A stretch of 64,000 nucleotides of DNA, taken from positions 1-64,000 of the forward strand of contig NZ_JAGIPZ010000007.1 of assembly GCF_017814915.1 (NCBI RefSeq), read 5' to 3'. Every line of letters starts with the position of its first letter. The first letter of the stretch is position 1. Positions 26,339-36,943 of this stretch are shown in pieces. This DNA comes from Herbaspirillum sp. LeCh32-8. GTDB lineage: Bacteria; Pseudomonadota; Gammaproteobacteria; Burkholderiales; Burkholderiaceae_D. A model generated the notes under the pieces. That model saw only the letters and a list, made by a program, of their open reading frames with translations. It did no database searches and had not been told where the DNA came from. The position numbers were made by a program, and so were the translations under genes.

Positions 26339-27409
26339 ATGCCGCGCACTGACGATCTTCGCATCCGAGAAATGAAAGAACTGGTCCCTCCTTCGCATTT
26401 GATCCGCGAGTTCGCCTGCACCGAAAAGGTCGAGCGCACCACGGCAGAAGCGCGCACCTCGCTGCACCGCATCCTGCACGGCCAGGATGATCGCCTGATG
26501 GTCGTCATCGGCCCGTGCTCCATCCACGACACCAAGGCCGCGATGGAATACGCCCGCCGCCTGGTGGTCGAGCGCGAGAAGCACAAGAACGAGCTGGAAA
26601 TCGTGATGCGCGTCTACTTCGAAAAGCCGCGCACCACCGTCGGCTGGAAGGGCCTGATCAACGACCCGTACATGGACAACAGCTTCCGCATCAACGACGG
26701 CCTGCGCGCCGCGCGTGAACTGCTGCTCAACATCAACGATCTGGGCCTGCCTGCCGGCACCGAGTTCCTGGACGTGATCAGCCCGCAATACATCGCCGAC
26801 CTGATCAGCTGGGGCGCCATCGGCGCGCGCACCACCGAATCCCAGGTGCACCGCGAGCTGGCCTCCGGCCTGTCGTGCCCGGTCGGCTTCAAGAACGGCA
26901 CCGACGGCAACGTCAAGATCGCGGTCGACGCCATCAAGGCCGCTTCGCAGCCGCACCATTTCCTGTCGGTGACCAAGGGCGGCCACTCGGCCATCGTCTC
27001 CACCGCCGGCAATGAGGATTGCCACATCATCCTGCGCGGCGGCAAGGCCCCCAACTACGACGCCGTCAGCGTGGAAGCGGCTTGCCAGGACATCGCCAAG
27101 AGCGGCCTGGCGGCGCGCCTGATGATCGACGCTTCGCACGCCAACAGCTCCAAGAAGCCGGAAAACCAGATCCCGGTGTGCGCCGACATCGGCGGCCAGA
27201 TCGCCGCGGGCGACACCCGCATCGTCGGCGTGATGGTGGAGTCGCATCTGGTGGCCGGTCGCCAGGACCTGGTGCCGGGCAAGGAGCTGACTTACGGCCA
27301 GTCCGTCACCGACGGCTGCATCAACTGGGAAGAGAGCGTGCAGGTGCTGCAAGGCCTGGCTGACTCGGTCAAGCAACGCCGCCTGGTCGGCGAGCGCGAC
27401 GCCGCCTGA
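26339..27409 (+). CDS. aroG: 3-deoxy-7-phosphoheptulonate (DAHP) synthase, class I
   Basis: First committed enzyme of the shikimate pathway; it joins phosphoenolpyruvate and erythrose 4-phosphate. From the ATG at 26339, with AGGAG upstream, it has 356 residues, the size of the feedback-inhibited AroF/G/H type. Visible are DRLMVVIGPCSIHD, RVYFEKPRTTVGWKGLINDP, GARTTESQVHRELASGLSCPVGFKNGTDG and DASHANSSKKPENQ. Transcription appears to be controlled by the Phe/Tyr leader attenuator. A clear terminator follows, so the gene is probably monocistronic. Confidence 0.96.
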   Translation: MPRTDDLRIREMKELVPPSHLIREFACTEKVERTTAEARTSLHRILHGQDDRLMVVIGPCSIHDTKAAMEYARRLVVEREKHKNELEIVMRVYFEKPRTTVGWKGLINDPYMDNSFRINDGLRAARELLLNINDLGLPAGTEFLDVISPQYIADLISWGAIGARTTESQVHRELASGLSCPVGFKNGTDGNVKIAVDAIKAASQPHHFLSVTKGGHSAIVSTAGNEDCHIILRGGKAPNYDAVSVEAACQDIAKSGLAARLMIDASHANSSKKPENQIPVCADIGGQIAAGDTRIVGVMVESHLVAGRQDLVPGKELTYGQSVTDGCINWEESVQVLQGLADSVKQRRLVGERDAA

Positions 27410-27430
27410 TTGCTGCCGCTTCGGAAAAAA

Positions 27431-27459
27431 CGCCGCGACTTCAATCGCGGCGTTTTTTT
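27431..27459 (+). terminator. Intrinsic terminator after aroG
   Basis: CGCCGCGA-CTTCAA-TCGCGGCG followed by TTTTTTT. Confidence 0.92.
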
Positions 27460-27535
27460 ATGCGTATTGTTTTCCGCGAAAGTAGGGACTGACATCATTT
27501 GATGGGGATGAGGCTGACCCAAGGAAAGACGCCGG

Positions 27536-27630
27536 GTTCCTGCTTTCGCAGGAACGACAGGGAGCAGGTGGCTCGAGCCGGCGGTTGCCGGAGATGATCA
27601 CTTGCCTGTCGTCCCGGCGAAGGCCGGGAC
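27536..27630. repeat. Paired intergenic palindromes (BIME-like), copy 1
   Basis: Two 20-bp palindromes, GTTCCTGC-TTTC-GCAGGAAC (27536-27555) and GTCCCGGC-GAAG-GCCGGGAC (27611-27630), span 95 nt. Outer flanks are GACGCCGG and CCAGCGTC, inner flanks GACA and TGTC, so the two halves are mirror images. The rest of the 345-bp aroG-VOC gap holds the aroG terminator and nothing else I can name. Confidence 0.8.
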
Positions 27631-27755
27631 CCAGCGTCGTCTGTCATGCCCCGCAGAACTTGGAAGGTATGCCGCAGAGGCAAAGGCAGAGCTTGGATTT
27701 ACCTTCGCAGGCGCGCACAATAGCCCGGCCGTATCCACCACTACAAGGAGATGCC

Positions 27756-28235
27756 ATGACCACCCCCGTCAATCCGATCCCTCCCGGCATGCATTCCATC
27801 ACGCCGCACCTGGTCTGCGCCGGCGCGGCCGAGGCTATCGAGTTCTACAAGAAAGCATTCGGCGCCAACGAGGGCGGACGCCTGGCCGGCCCCGACGGCA
27901 GGCTGATGCATGCCCACCTCACCATCGGCGACTCCAGCCTGATGCTGGTCGACGAAATGCCGGAATGGAAGTGCCTGGGGCCGAAGGCGCTGGGCGGCTC
28001 GCCGGTGACCATCCACTTGTATGTGAAGGATGCCGACGCGGTGTTCGCCCAGGCGGTGGCAGCCGGCGCCGAACCGACCATGCCGGTGGCCGACATGTTC
28101 TGGGGCGACCGTTACGGGCAGGTGGTCGATCCCTTCGGGCACAAGTGGTCGATTGCGACGCACGTGCGCGACCTGACGCCGGAACAGATTGCCAAGGGTG
28201 CTCAGGACGCCAACTGTGGCGAGGCGGGCCAATGA
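27756..28235 (+). CDS. VOC-family (PhnB/glyoxalase-like) protein
   Basis: One hundred and fifty-nine residues with the features of the PhnB-like branch of the vicinal-oxygen-chelate superfamily: ITPHLVCAGAAEAIEFYKKAFGA, a middle region HAHLTIGDSSLMLVDEMPEW and the closing DRYGQVVDPFGHKWSIATH. The ATG at 27756 has AAGGAG nearby. Members bind a metal or small molecule and some act in resistance or epimerisation; the substrate cannot be told from sequence. Confidence 0.85.
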   Translation: MTTPVNPIPPGMHSITPHLVCAGAAEAIEFYKKAFGANEGGRLAGPDGRLMHAHLTIGDSSLMLVDEMPEWKCLGPKALGGSPVTIHLYVKDADAVFAQAVAAGAEPTMPVADMFWGDRYGQVVDPFGHKWSIATHVRDLTPEQIAKGAQDANCGEAGQ

Positions 28236-28295
28236 GCGGGCCAATAGCGAGCCAATAAGCGGGCAACTAAGCACGCAGGCGCGTCACCATAAAAA

Positions 28296-28319
28296 ACGCC
28301 GGCATCGCGCCGGCGTTTT
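28296..28319. terminator. Bidirectional terminator between VOC gene and yajQ
   Basis: ACGCCGGC-ATCGC-GCCGGCGT, with TTTT after it on the plus strand and an A run before it, serves both convergent genes. Confidence 0.9.
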
Positions 28320-28341
28320 GTTTTCCCGGGAAGGCCCAAGA

Positions 28342-28827
28342 TCAATCGCGGAAGTTGTTGAACTCCAGCGGGATGTCCTTCACGTCCTTGCGCAGCAGGG
28401 CCATCGCCGCCTGCAGGTCATCGCGCTTGGCGCCGGTGATGCGCACCGCGTCGCCCTGGATGCTGGCCTGCACCTTCATCTTGCTGTCCTTGATGATGCG
28501 CACGATTTTCTTGGCGTCGTCGCTCTCGATGCCGTTCTTGACCTTGATCACCTGCTTGACCTTGTCGCCGCCGATCTTCTCGATCTTGCCTTCGTCGAGG
28601 AAGCGCACGTCGACGTTGCGCTTGGTCATCTTGTTGGTCAGCACGTCGCGAACCTGGCTGAGCTGGAAATCGGAGTCGGCAAAAGCGGTCAGTTCGCGTT
28701 CCTTTTGCTCGACGCGGGCATCGGTGCCCTTGAAGTCGAAGCGGGTCGAGATTTCCTTGTTGGCCTGCTCGACGGCATTCTTCACTTCGACCAGGTTGGC
28801 TTCGCAGACGGTATCAAAAGAGGGCAT
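28342..28827 (-). CDS. yajQ: YajQ family cyclic-di-GMP-binding protein
   Basis: One hundred and sixty-one residues, the normal length. The conserved start [26 protein letters not shown] and the segments [19 protein letters not shown] and [21 protein letters not shown] identify the DUF520/YajQ family of two ferredoxin-like domains. In Xanthomonas YajQ binds c-di-GMP and modulates a transcription factor. Whether this one binds c-di-GMP is not shown, but a GGDEF cyclase is encoded later in the window. Confidence 0.93.
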   Translation of the reverse strand: MPSFDTVCEANLVEVKNAVEQANKEISTRFDFKGTDARVEQKERELTAFADSDFQLSQVRDVLTNKMTKRNVDVRFLDEGKIEKIGGDKVKQVIKVKNGIESDDAKKIVRIIKDSKMKVQASIQGDAVRITGAKRDDLQAAMALLRKDVKDIPLEFNNFRD

Positions 28828-28967
28828 GGCTTTATCCTTTTATTCTTGCAGCCGGAGGGATCCGGCATTACGACCGTGATTTTAGCGGACTCCCCGCGTC
28901 GCGGCTATCGCAGGCCCGCTGACAGACGATTTCGGGCAGCGGCGGCAGGGCGGGGCGAGGGGGCGAT

Positions 28968-28973
28968 ATAATC
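28968..28973 (+). promoter_or_regulatory. -10 box (TATAAT) very close to the murB start
   Basis: The hexamer ends 8 nt before the murB ATG at 28982, so transcription would begin at or within 1-2 nt of the start codon. No Shine-Dalgarno sequence is present between them. No -35 hexamer is recognisable. Confidence 0.4.
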
Positions 28974-28981
28974 CATGCCCT

Positions 28982-30016
28982 ATGTCTTCGCTAGCCCTAC
29001 AACACGACTTTTCCCTGCGCGCGCTCAATACCTTCGGCATCGAGGCGCGCGCCCGGGCCTACCTGCCGGTGGACGGCGCCGACACGCTGCGCGCCGTACG
29101 CGACGATGCCGCACTGGCCGCCTTGCCGCGCCTGGTGTTGGGTGGCGGCAGCAACCTGCTGTTGACGCAGGACTTCGCCGGGCTGGTGCTGCACATGCGC
29201 GGCGCCGGAATCGAAGTGATCGGCAACGATGAAGACTTCACCTACGTGCGCGCCGCTGCCGGCGAAAACTGGCATGCCTTCGTCCAGTGGACGCTGGCGC
29301 ACGGACTGGGCGGCCTGGAAAATCTGTCGTTGATACCCGGCAGCGTGGGCGCTGCGCCGATCCAGAACATCGGCGCCTATGGCATCGAGGTCAAGGATCG
29401 CTTCCATTGCCTGCGCGCTTTCGATTTTGCGTCCGGCGAGGTGCTCACGCTGGATCGCGCGGCTTGCCGCTTCGGTTATCGCGACAGCGTGTTCAAGCAT
29501 GAGCTGCGCGATCGCGCGGTGGTGCTGGACGTCACCTTCGCCCTGCCCAGGCAGTGGCAGGCCAACGCCAACTACGCCGACGTGGCGCAGGCCCTGCAGG
29601 AGAAGGGCTTTGGCGACGGCGTGCAACCCACTCCGCGCGACATCGCCGACGCCGTCATCGCCATCCGCAGCCGCAAGTTGCCCGATCCGGCAAAGATCGG
29701 CAACGCCGGCAGTTTCTTCAAGAATCCCATCGTCAGTGCGCAGCAGCGTGACGCCTTGCTGTCGCAGCATCTGGGGCTGGTCAGCTATCGCCAGGATGAC
29801 GGCAGCTACAAGCTGGCCGCCGGCTGGCTGATTGACCGTTGCGGCTGGAAGGGCAAGACCATGGGCGCGGCCGGCGTCTACGACAAGCAGGCGCTGGTGT
29901 TGGTCAACCATGGCGGCGCCAGCGGGGCGGACATTGCCCAACTGGCCAAGGCGATCCAGGATGACGTAATGCTCAAGTTCGGCGTGGCGCTGGAGCCGGA
30001 GCCGGTGTTCATCTGA
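28982..30016 (+). CDS. murB: UDP-N-acetylenolpyruvoylglucosamine reductase
   Basis: MurB is the FAD enzyme that reduces UDP-GlcNAc-enolpyruvate to UDP-MurNAc in peptidoglycan synthesis. The 344-residue protein is the E. coli-like type I form: NTFGIEARARAYLPV, LVLGGGSNLLLTQDF, GLENLSLIPGSVGAAPIQNIGAYGIEVKD, the Ser-containing GNAGSFFKNPIV and the C-terminal catalytic Glu region (FGVALEPEPVFI). It is divergent from yajQ, and its mRNA may be leaderless. Confidence 0.95.
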   Translation: MSSLALQHDFSLRALNTFGIEARARAYLPVDGADTLRAVRDDAALAALPRLVLGGGSNLLLTQDFAGLVLHMRGAGIEVIGNDEDFTYVRAAAGENWHAFVQWTLAHGLGGLENLSLIPGSVGAAPIQNIGAYGIEVKDRFHCLRAFDFASGEVLTLDRAACRFGYRDSVFKHELRDRAVVLDVTFALPRQWQANANYADVAQALQEKGFGDGVQPTPRDIADAVIAIRSRKLPDPAKIGNAGSFFKNPIVSAQQRDALLSQHLGLVSYRQDDGSYKLAAGWLIDRCGWKGKTMGAAGVYDKQALVLVNHGGASGADIAQLAKAIQDDVMLKFGVALEPEPVFI

Positions 30017-30078
30017 TTTTCCTGCGGACGCTAGCTAGCGTCGTTCAACTGGCGTCGAGGCGCGGCAAACGCCACTGA

Positions 30079-30174
30079 ATTCCTTCTTTCGCAGGAACGA
30101 CAAGTAGCAGCGGAACTCGAATCGATGGAAGTCTTGTCTAGCCCCCCAAGTGTCGTTCCTGCGAAAGCAGGAAC
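30079..30174. repeat. Paired intergenic palindromes (BIME-like), copy 2
   Basis: A degenerate first palindrome (30079-30098, starting ATTCCTTC) and a perfect second one, GTTCCTGC-GAAA-GCAGGAAC (30155-30174), span 96 nt with the same mirrored GACA/TGTC and CCAGTGTC flanks as copy 1. It fills the murB-ppnP gap together with a terminator. Confidence 0.75.
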
Positions 30175-30273
30175 CCAGTGTCTTTCAGCTCCCGCCACCG
30201 GAAGCGGATTCGTCCTGCGCCGGGGATGATGTCTGTTCCCGGCCACGCCCGACTGTTTTTCACCCAATAAAAA

Positions 30274-30298
30274 ACGCCGGTCGAAACCGGCGTTTTTC
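30274..30298. terminator. Bidirectional terminator between murB and ppnP
   Basis: ACGCCGGT-CGAA-ACCGGCGT with TTTTTC after it and AAAA before it. Confidence 0.9.
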
Positions 30299-30319
30299 TT
30301 TTCCACAGGAGCAGGACGA

Positions 30320-30634
30320 TCAGCCGTAGTGGCAGACGTAGTCCACGGTCTCGGTCACTTCGATGTCGAACGACGAGTTGCCCGGGACGCTGAACTGGGT
30401 GCCGGCGCCGTAGGTGTTCCAGGCTTCTTCGCCCTTGAGGCGGATACGGCAGCTGCCGCTGACGATTTCCATGATCTCAGGGGAGGCGGTGCCGAAGTTC
30501 AGAGAGGAGGGCAGGATCACGCCCAGGGTCTTCTTGGTGCCGTCGGCGAACAGCACGGTGTGCGAGACGCACTTGCCGTCGAAGTAGACGTTGCCCTTTT
30601 TCAGGACGGTGACGTTGTCGAATTGAATGCTCAT
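30320..30634 (-). CDS. ppnP: Pyrimidine/purine nucleoside phosphorylase PpnP
   Basis: One hundred and four residues, the usual length for this small cupin-like family (DUF1255/YaiE). PpnP splits many nucleosides with phosphate. Recognised by [48 protein letters not shown] and [16 protein letters not shown]. It starts 40 nt after the argG stop on the same strand, so it may be co-transcribed with it. Confidence 0.93.
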   Translation of the reverse strand: MSIQFDNVTVLKKGNVYFDGKCVSHTVLFADGTKKTLGVILPSSLNFGTASPEIMEIVSGSCRIRLKGEEAWNTYGAGTQFSVPGNSSFDIEVTETVDYVCHYG

Positions 30635-30674
30635 CCAGGTGCTTTCAGATAGTCGATTGAGGGCGATTGCGCGA

Positions 30675-32976
<2,302 letters not shown>

Positions 32977-33036
32977 AAATAAAAACGGCGGCCAGTTGGC
33001 ACCTGCCGCCGGTCATTTGTAACTCGTTAGATTATA
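32977..33036 (-). promoter_or_regulatory. argF promoter and terminator-like leader hairpin
   Basis: A perfect TATAAT on the minus strand at 33031-33036 should start a transcript near 33024. About 13 nt later a stem CGGCGGC/GCCGCCG (33005-33011 with 32986-32992) forms, followed by TTTTTATTT and then the ATG of argF. This looks like an intrinsic terminator placed in a leader of less than 50 nt, so it may be an attenuator or a translation-controlling hairpin. Confidence 0.55.
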
Positions 33037-33240
33037 AGGGTTTTGAGCCAAAAAGATACCCACGGCTTTCCCTGGGGAAACTGTCGCATGACGCGGGAGC
33101 TTGCCGCGCAATTCGGCGCAATGCATTGCCAAAAGACAAACTCTCCGAATTTGTATCGACCCGCTCTCTTGGGCGTGACGAGGTCGCGCTGAACGGATTG
33201 CGATTAACTGATGTTATCCGCATCGGCGCCGTCTATCGAT

Positions 33241-33259
33241 GCGAATTGTTCTCATTTGC
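33241..33259. promoter_or_regulatory. Candidate Fur box of the siderophore receptor gene
   Basis: On the minus strand the 19-mer reads GCAAATGAGAACAATTCGC. It contains AATGAGAA, is partly palindromic (GCRAAT...ATTYGC) and matches the classic 19-bp Fur consensus at 11 positions. It lies 46 nt before the ATG of the TonB-dependent receptor, the expected place. The remainder of 33037-33304 shows nothing else I can name. Confidence 0.6.
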
Positions 33260-33304
33260 CAACCTAGAATTGCGCTCCGCTTTTCTGTCCAAGGTAGGCA
33301 CGAC

Positions 33305-35497
33305 ATGTTTTCTCAGCAGCTCCCTCGCCCATTCTATCCCCAGCGTGCACCACATGCGCAAGGCGCGCGATCGGCTCGCCATGCTCGGCTGCGCGCCTTG
33401 CCGCTGGCGCTGTGCGCCGTCTTCGGCGCTCCTGCGTTGTATGCCGCCGAAGGCGGCGACAACAACAGCCTGCCCGCCGTCGAAGTGCGCAGCGAGCGCA
33501 GCCACTATGATCCGCGGCCCGGCAAGGTCGCCACGGCCACGCGTACCGCCGTCGATGTGCGTGAGGTGCCGCAGACCATCGACAGCGTCAGCGTGGAGCA
33601 GGTGGCGTCGTATGGCGGGCGCACTCTGGCCGATGCGCTAAGTGGCGTGCCGGGAATATCGAACATATCAGACACCAGATTCGACACTTTCAGAATCCGC
33701 GGTTTTTCCAGCACGAATGACTTGATGCTTGATGGCATTCGCGACGACATGCAATACATACGCGGATTGGGGAATATTGAGCGGGTGGAAGTGCTCAAGG
33801 GGCCGGCTGCCGTGTTGTATGGACGAGGCAGTGGCGGTGGTGTTATCAATCGCATCAGCAAGCAACCCGGCGTCGATGTCTCCAGCAGCGCGAGTTTGAC
33901 TGCTGGTAGCTATGGCCGGATCGGTTCTGCCGTCGATATCAATCGTGTCATCAACGACGAATGGGCGGTGCGCCTCAACGCAGGTCGGGAACATGCTGAT
34001 AGTTTTCGTAATGGTGTCGACAGTACGCGCCAATATCTCGCGCCATCCGTGAAGTGGGATAACAAGACCAGCAGTTGGCTGCTACAGGCGGAGTATGGAG
34101 AATTTGATCGGGTTCCTGATCGGGGGCTGCCAGCCATTAGAGGCGCCAACGGCAAGCTCAGTTTGCCGCCGGCAGCCATCGAAACGACGTATGGCCGTTT
34201 CGGACGCGACTACATCAAAGATACCAATGTCCGGTTGCGCTCGATCTTTACGCACAAACTCAATCCTGATTGGGAAATCCGTCATGTGATCAGCCTGATG
34301 AATGTCGATAGTCCGTTCGATAACACCTACGTTAACGGCGCAGGAACCGGTACTTATCCGAATTATCAGGCGCCGCGCACACGGTTCCAGCAAGATCTGT
34401 TTCAACGTAATCTGCAATCCAATCTGGAGCTGGAAGGCAAGTTCAATACGGCTGCGGTGGCGCATCAGATTCTTGCTGGCCTTGAATATGGCAAGCAAAA
34501 TCGCGATTCGCGATTACGGCAATATTCCTTAGCACCTTCAACGATATCGGTGCTTGCGCCCAATAACAATATCGGTAGCGGCGGAGTTCTATCGTCGGAT
34601 TCCAGAGCTGCCTATGATGCGCGTTCTTATTCTGTTTATGGACAGGATCTGATCAAGTTTAATCCTCAACTTACTCTGCTGGCAGGGTTGCGTTGGGATA
34701 GCTATGAAGTCGATTATCGTTCAGTCAGGGTTGGTGCTCTGCCTATGCAGGCCCGGCGCTCAACGCCATCGGTATTGAGTCCGCGCGCGGGCCTGGTCTG
34801 GACACCGGTTGCCGATCACAGTTTTTATCTGTCATATAGCAAGAACTTTTCACCGTTCGGTGGTGAATTGCTGGGCCAAAATGCCAACCGTACCAACGTC
34901 GGTGTTGGGCCTCAATACAGTCGCCAATACGAAGCCGGTGTAAAGAGTGATTGGATCAATAGAACAATCAGTACCACGTTATCGGTGTTTCAGCTCGATC
35001 TCTACAATCGCAGGGCGCTGGTGTCCAGCAATCCGGATGTGTATGTGGTCAATGGCCTTGAGCGCAATCGAGGTGTGGAGCTGAGTGTAAATGGTGAGCT
35101 GGCGCGCGACTGGTTTATTCGTAGCGGCTTTGCGGTACAGAACGCGAGGTTGGTCGAGACTCAGGCGAGCGAAGCAAATCTCAAGGGCAATCGATCTACG
35201 GGGGTGGCGCAGAAAAACGGCAACATTTTCATTGGTTACGCACCGGTACAAGGATTCTTTGCCGAGACAGGTCTGGTCTATGAAGGGCCACGTTATGTCG
35301 ATCGTAACAATTTGCTTGCCTTGCCGGGCTATACGCGGTGGGATGGCAAAATCGGATACCGTTTCCCTCAGGTAGAGCTTACGCTGGCAGTGACCAATCT
35401 TGCCGATCGCAAGTACTATTCGACCTCAACCGATGTGAGTCAGATCGTGCCTGGTTCTCCGCGTAGTGCGTACCTGTCGGCGTCTTACAGATTCTAA
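33305..35497 (+). CDS. TonB-dependent siderophore receptor
   Basis: An outer-membrane active transporter for ferric siderophores. From the ATG at 33305 it has 730 residues. A long signal peptide ends near PALYA-AEGG (residue about 47). The plug domain follows (REVPQTIDSVSVEQVASYGGRTLADALSGVPGI, FRIRGFSSTNDLMLDGIRD, IERVEVLKGPAAVLYGRGSGGGVINRISKQP), then a 22-strand barrel ending in Phe (SAYLSASYRF). It is the FhuA/FoxA-like TIGR01783 type. The first 340 bp are as GC-rich as the chromosome; from about 33650 the gene is markedly AT-richer, which suggests mosaic origin. A Fur box lies upstream. The siderophore is unknown. Confidence 0.93.
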   Translation: MFSQQLPRPFYPQRAPHAQGARSARHARLRALPLALCAVFGAPALYAAEGGDNNSLPAVEVRSERSHYDPRPGKVATATRTAVDVREVPQTIDSVSVEQVASYGGRTLADALSGVPGISNISDTRFDTFRIRGFSSTNDLMLDGIRDDMQYIRGLGNIERVEVLKGPAAVLYGRGSGGGVINRISKQPGVDVSSSASLTAGSYGRIGSAVDINRVINDEWAVRLNAGREHADSFRNGVDSTRQYLAPSVKWDNKTSSWLLQAEYGEFDRVPDRGLPAIRGANGKLSLPPAAIETTYGRFGRDYIKDTNVRLRSIFTHKLNPDWEIRHVISLMNVDSPFDNTYVNGAGTGTYPNYQAPRTRFQQDLFQRNLQSNLELEGKFNTAAVAHQILAGLEYGKQNRDSRLRQYSLAPSTISVLAPNNNIGSGGVLSSDSRAAYDARSYSVYGQDLIKFNPQLTLLAGLRWDSYEVDYRSVRVGALPMQARRSTPSVLSPRAGLVWTPVADHSFYLSYSKNFSPFGGELLGQNANRTNVGVGPQYSRQYEAGVKSDWINRTISTTLSVFQLDLYNRRALVSSNPDVYVVNGLERNRGVELSVNGELARDWFIRSGFAVQNARLVETQASEANLKGNRSTGVAQKNGNIFIGYAPVQGFFAETGLVYEGPRYVDRNNLLALPGYTRWDGKIGYRFPQVELTLAVTNLADRKYYSTSTDVSQIVPGSPRSAYLSASYRF

Positions 35498-35520
35498 GTT
35501 GTCACTGCAAACAATAAAAA

Positions 35521-35548
35521 AACCGCTCGTATTTGAAGCGGTTTTTTT
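35521..35548 (+). terminator. Intrinsic terminator after the receptor gene
   Basis: AACCGCT-(9 nt)-AGCGGTT followed by TTTTT; an A run on the other side may also serve rsgA on the minus strand. Confidence 0.9.
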
Positions 35549-35566
35549 ATGAGGGGAAACAGAGAA

Positions 35567-36499
35567 TTAATATAATTTTTGCGACGACTCATGCACCAGC
35601 TGCGCATACAGCTGGTGCCGCAGGCCGGCGATCTCGCCAGCCTGAACCGCCTCCAGCACGGCGCAGCCCGGTTCGCTCAGGTGGTGGCAGTTGTAGAAGC
35701 GGCATTTGCCGAGGTAGGGCGTGAAGTCGCGGAAGGCGCGCTCCAGCATGCCTTCGGAGAGCTGGTAGAGGCCGAACTCCTGGAAGCCGGGCGAATCGAT
35801 GATGCTGGCTTCACCCTCCATCTGGTACAGGCGGGTGAAGGTGGTGGTGTGCTTGCCGGTGTCGAGCGCAGCCGAGATTTCGCGCACGGCGATGTCGGCG
35901 TCAGGGATGATCAGGTTAATCAGCGAGGACTTGCCCATGCCCGACTGCCCGATCAGGATGGTGCTCTTGCCGTGCAGCAGTGGCATGAAGGCCGCGCGCG
36001 CCTCTTCAGGTTGGGTGGTGGCCGACACCTCGTGCACCGGGTAGCCCAGGCGCGCATACACCTGCAGGCGCTCGCGCGTCTTCGGCAGCGCTTCGGTGAT
36101 GTCGGTCTTGTTCAGGATCAGGTGCGGCGAGACGCCGGCCGATTCCGCCGCCACCAGCGAGCGCGACACCAGGTCGTCCGAGAAGCTGGGCTCGGTCGCC
36201 ACCACGATGAAGAGCTGGTCGACGTTGGCCGCCAGCAGTTTGGACTTGTACTGGTCGGAGCGATACAGCAGGGTCTTGCGGTCGTCGATGGACTCCACCA
36301 CGCCCTGGTTGGGCGAGGTGCGGGCGAAGCGGATGCGGTCGCCCACGGCGACGTCGCTCTTCTTGCCGCGGGTGACGCATTGCAGTTTCTGCTCGCCGGC
36401 CTGGACAAGATAATGCCGCCCGTGGGCGGCAATCACCAGGCCGGATTCGAGTGCGCCGGCCGCCTGGCGCGGCGCGGCGTGGGATTTCTTGGAGGCCAT
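35567..36499 (-). CDS. rsgA: Small ribosomal subunit biogenesis GTPase RsgA
   Basis: RsgA checks late 30S maturation. The 310-residue protein has an N-terminal OB fold, then a circularly permuted GTPase: G4 [10 protein letters not shown]1 [17 protein letters not shown]3 DSPGFQEFG. The C-terminal zinc site is [16 protein letters not shown]. Its ATG overlaps the stop of the pterin dehydratase gene (TGATG), indicating translational coupling. Confidence 0.95.
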   Translation of the reverse strand: MASKKSHAAPRQAAGALESGLVIAAHGRHYLVQAGEQKLQCVTRGKKSDVAVGDRIRFARTSPNQGVVESIDDRKTLLYRSDQYKSKLLAANVDQLFIVVATEPSFSDDLVSRSLVAAESAGVSPHLILNKTDITEALPKTRERLQVYARLGYPVHEVSATTQPEEARAAFMPLLHGKSTILIGQSGMGKSSLINLIIPDADIAVREISAALDTGKHTTTFTRLYQMEGEASIIDSPGFQEFGLYQLSEGMLERAFRDFTPYLGKCRFYNCHHLSEPGCAVLEAVQAGEIAGLRHQLYAQLVHESSQKLY

Positions 36500-36855
36500 C
36501 AGGATGCGTTGCGTTGGGCGAACACGGCGTCGACCTTGGCCGCGCAGATGAAGTCGTTGATCGAGAGGCCGCCTTTACCGTCGTTGACGCTGTGGGTGTC
36601 GAACTTCACGCCGCAGCGGTTGTAGCTCACAGCCAGGTCGGGATGGTGGTCTTCGGCGTGGATGATCCAGGCGATCGCGTTGACGAAGGCCAGGGTCTGG
36701 TAATAGTCCTTGAAGGCGAAGCTGCGCGCCAGCTTGCCGCCGTCGATCTTCCACTCGGGCAGGGCGGCGATGTGTTGTGCAATGGCGGCCTCGTCCAGCG
36801 CCGTGACCTGATGGGCGCAGCGGCTGGTGGCCAGTGTGTTTGCGGTGATGCTCAT
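36499..36855 (-). CDS. 4a-hydroxytetrahydrobiopterin dehydratase (pterin carbinolamine dehydratase)
   Basis: It recycles the pterin cofactor after aromatic amino acid hydroxylation and is often called PhhB. The 118-residue protein shows the diagnostic [35 protein letters not shown], with the conserved histidines. No phenylalanine hydroxylase gene is in the window. It overlaps rsgA by one base and lies downstream of the M48 protease gene (88-nt gap). Confidence 0.92.
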   Translation of the reverse strand: MSITANTLATSRCAHQVTALDEAAIAQHIAALPEWKIDGGKLARSFAFKDYYQTLAFVNAIAWIIHAEDHHPDLAVSYNRCGVKFDTHSVNDGKGGLSINDFICAAKVDAVFAQRNAS

Positions 36856-36943
36856 GGGTTCTCCTTGGTTCCGGTTGCGGCGGGTTGCGGTGCCTGTCTT
36901 CAGGTGGACCGCCGCAGCCGGAACATGTTCATGGTTGGGCCGG

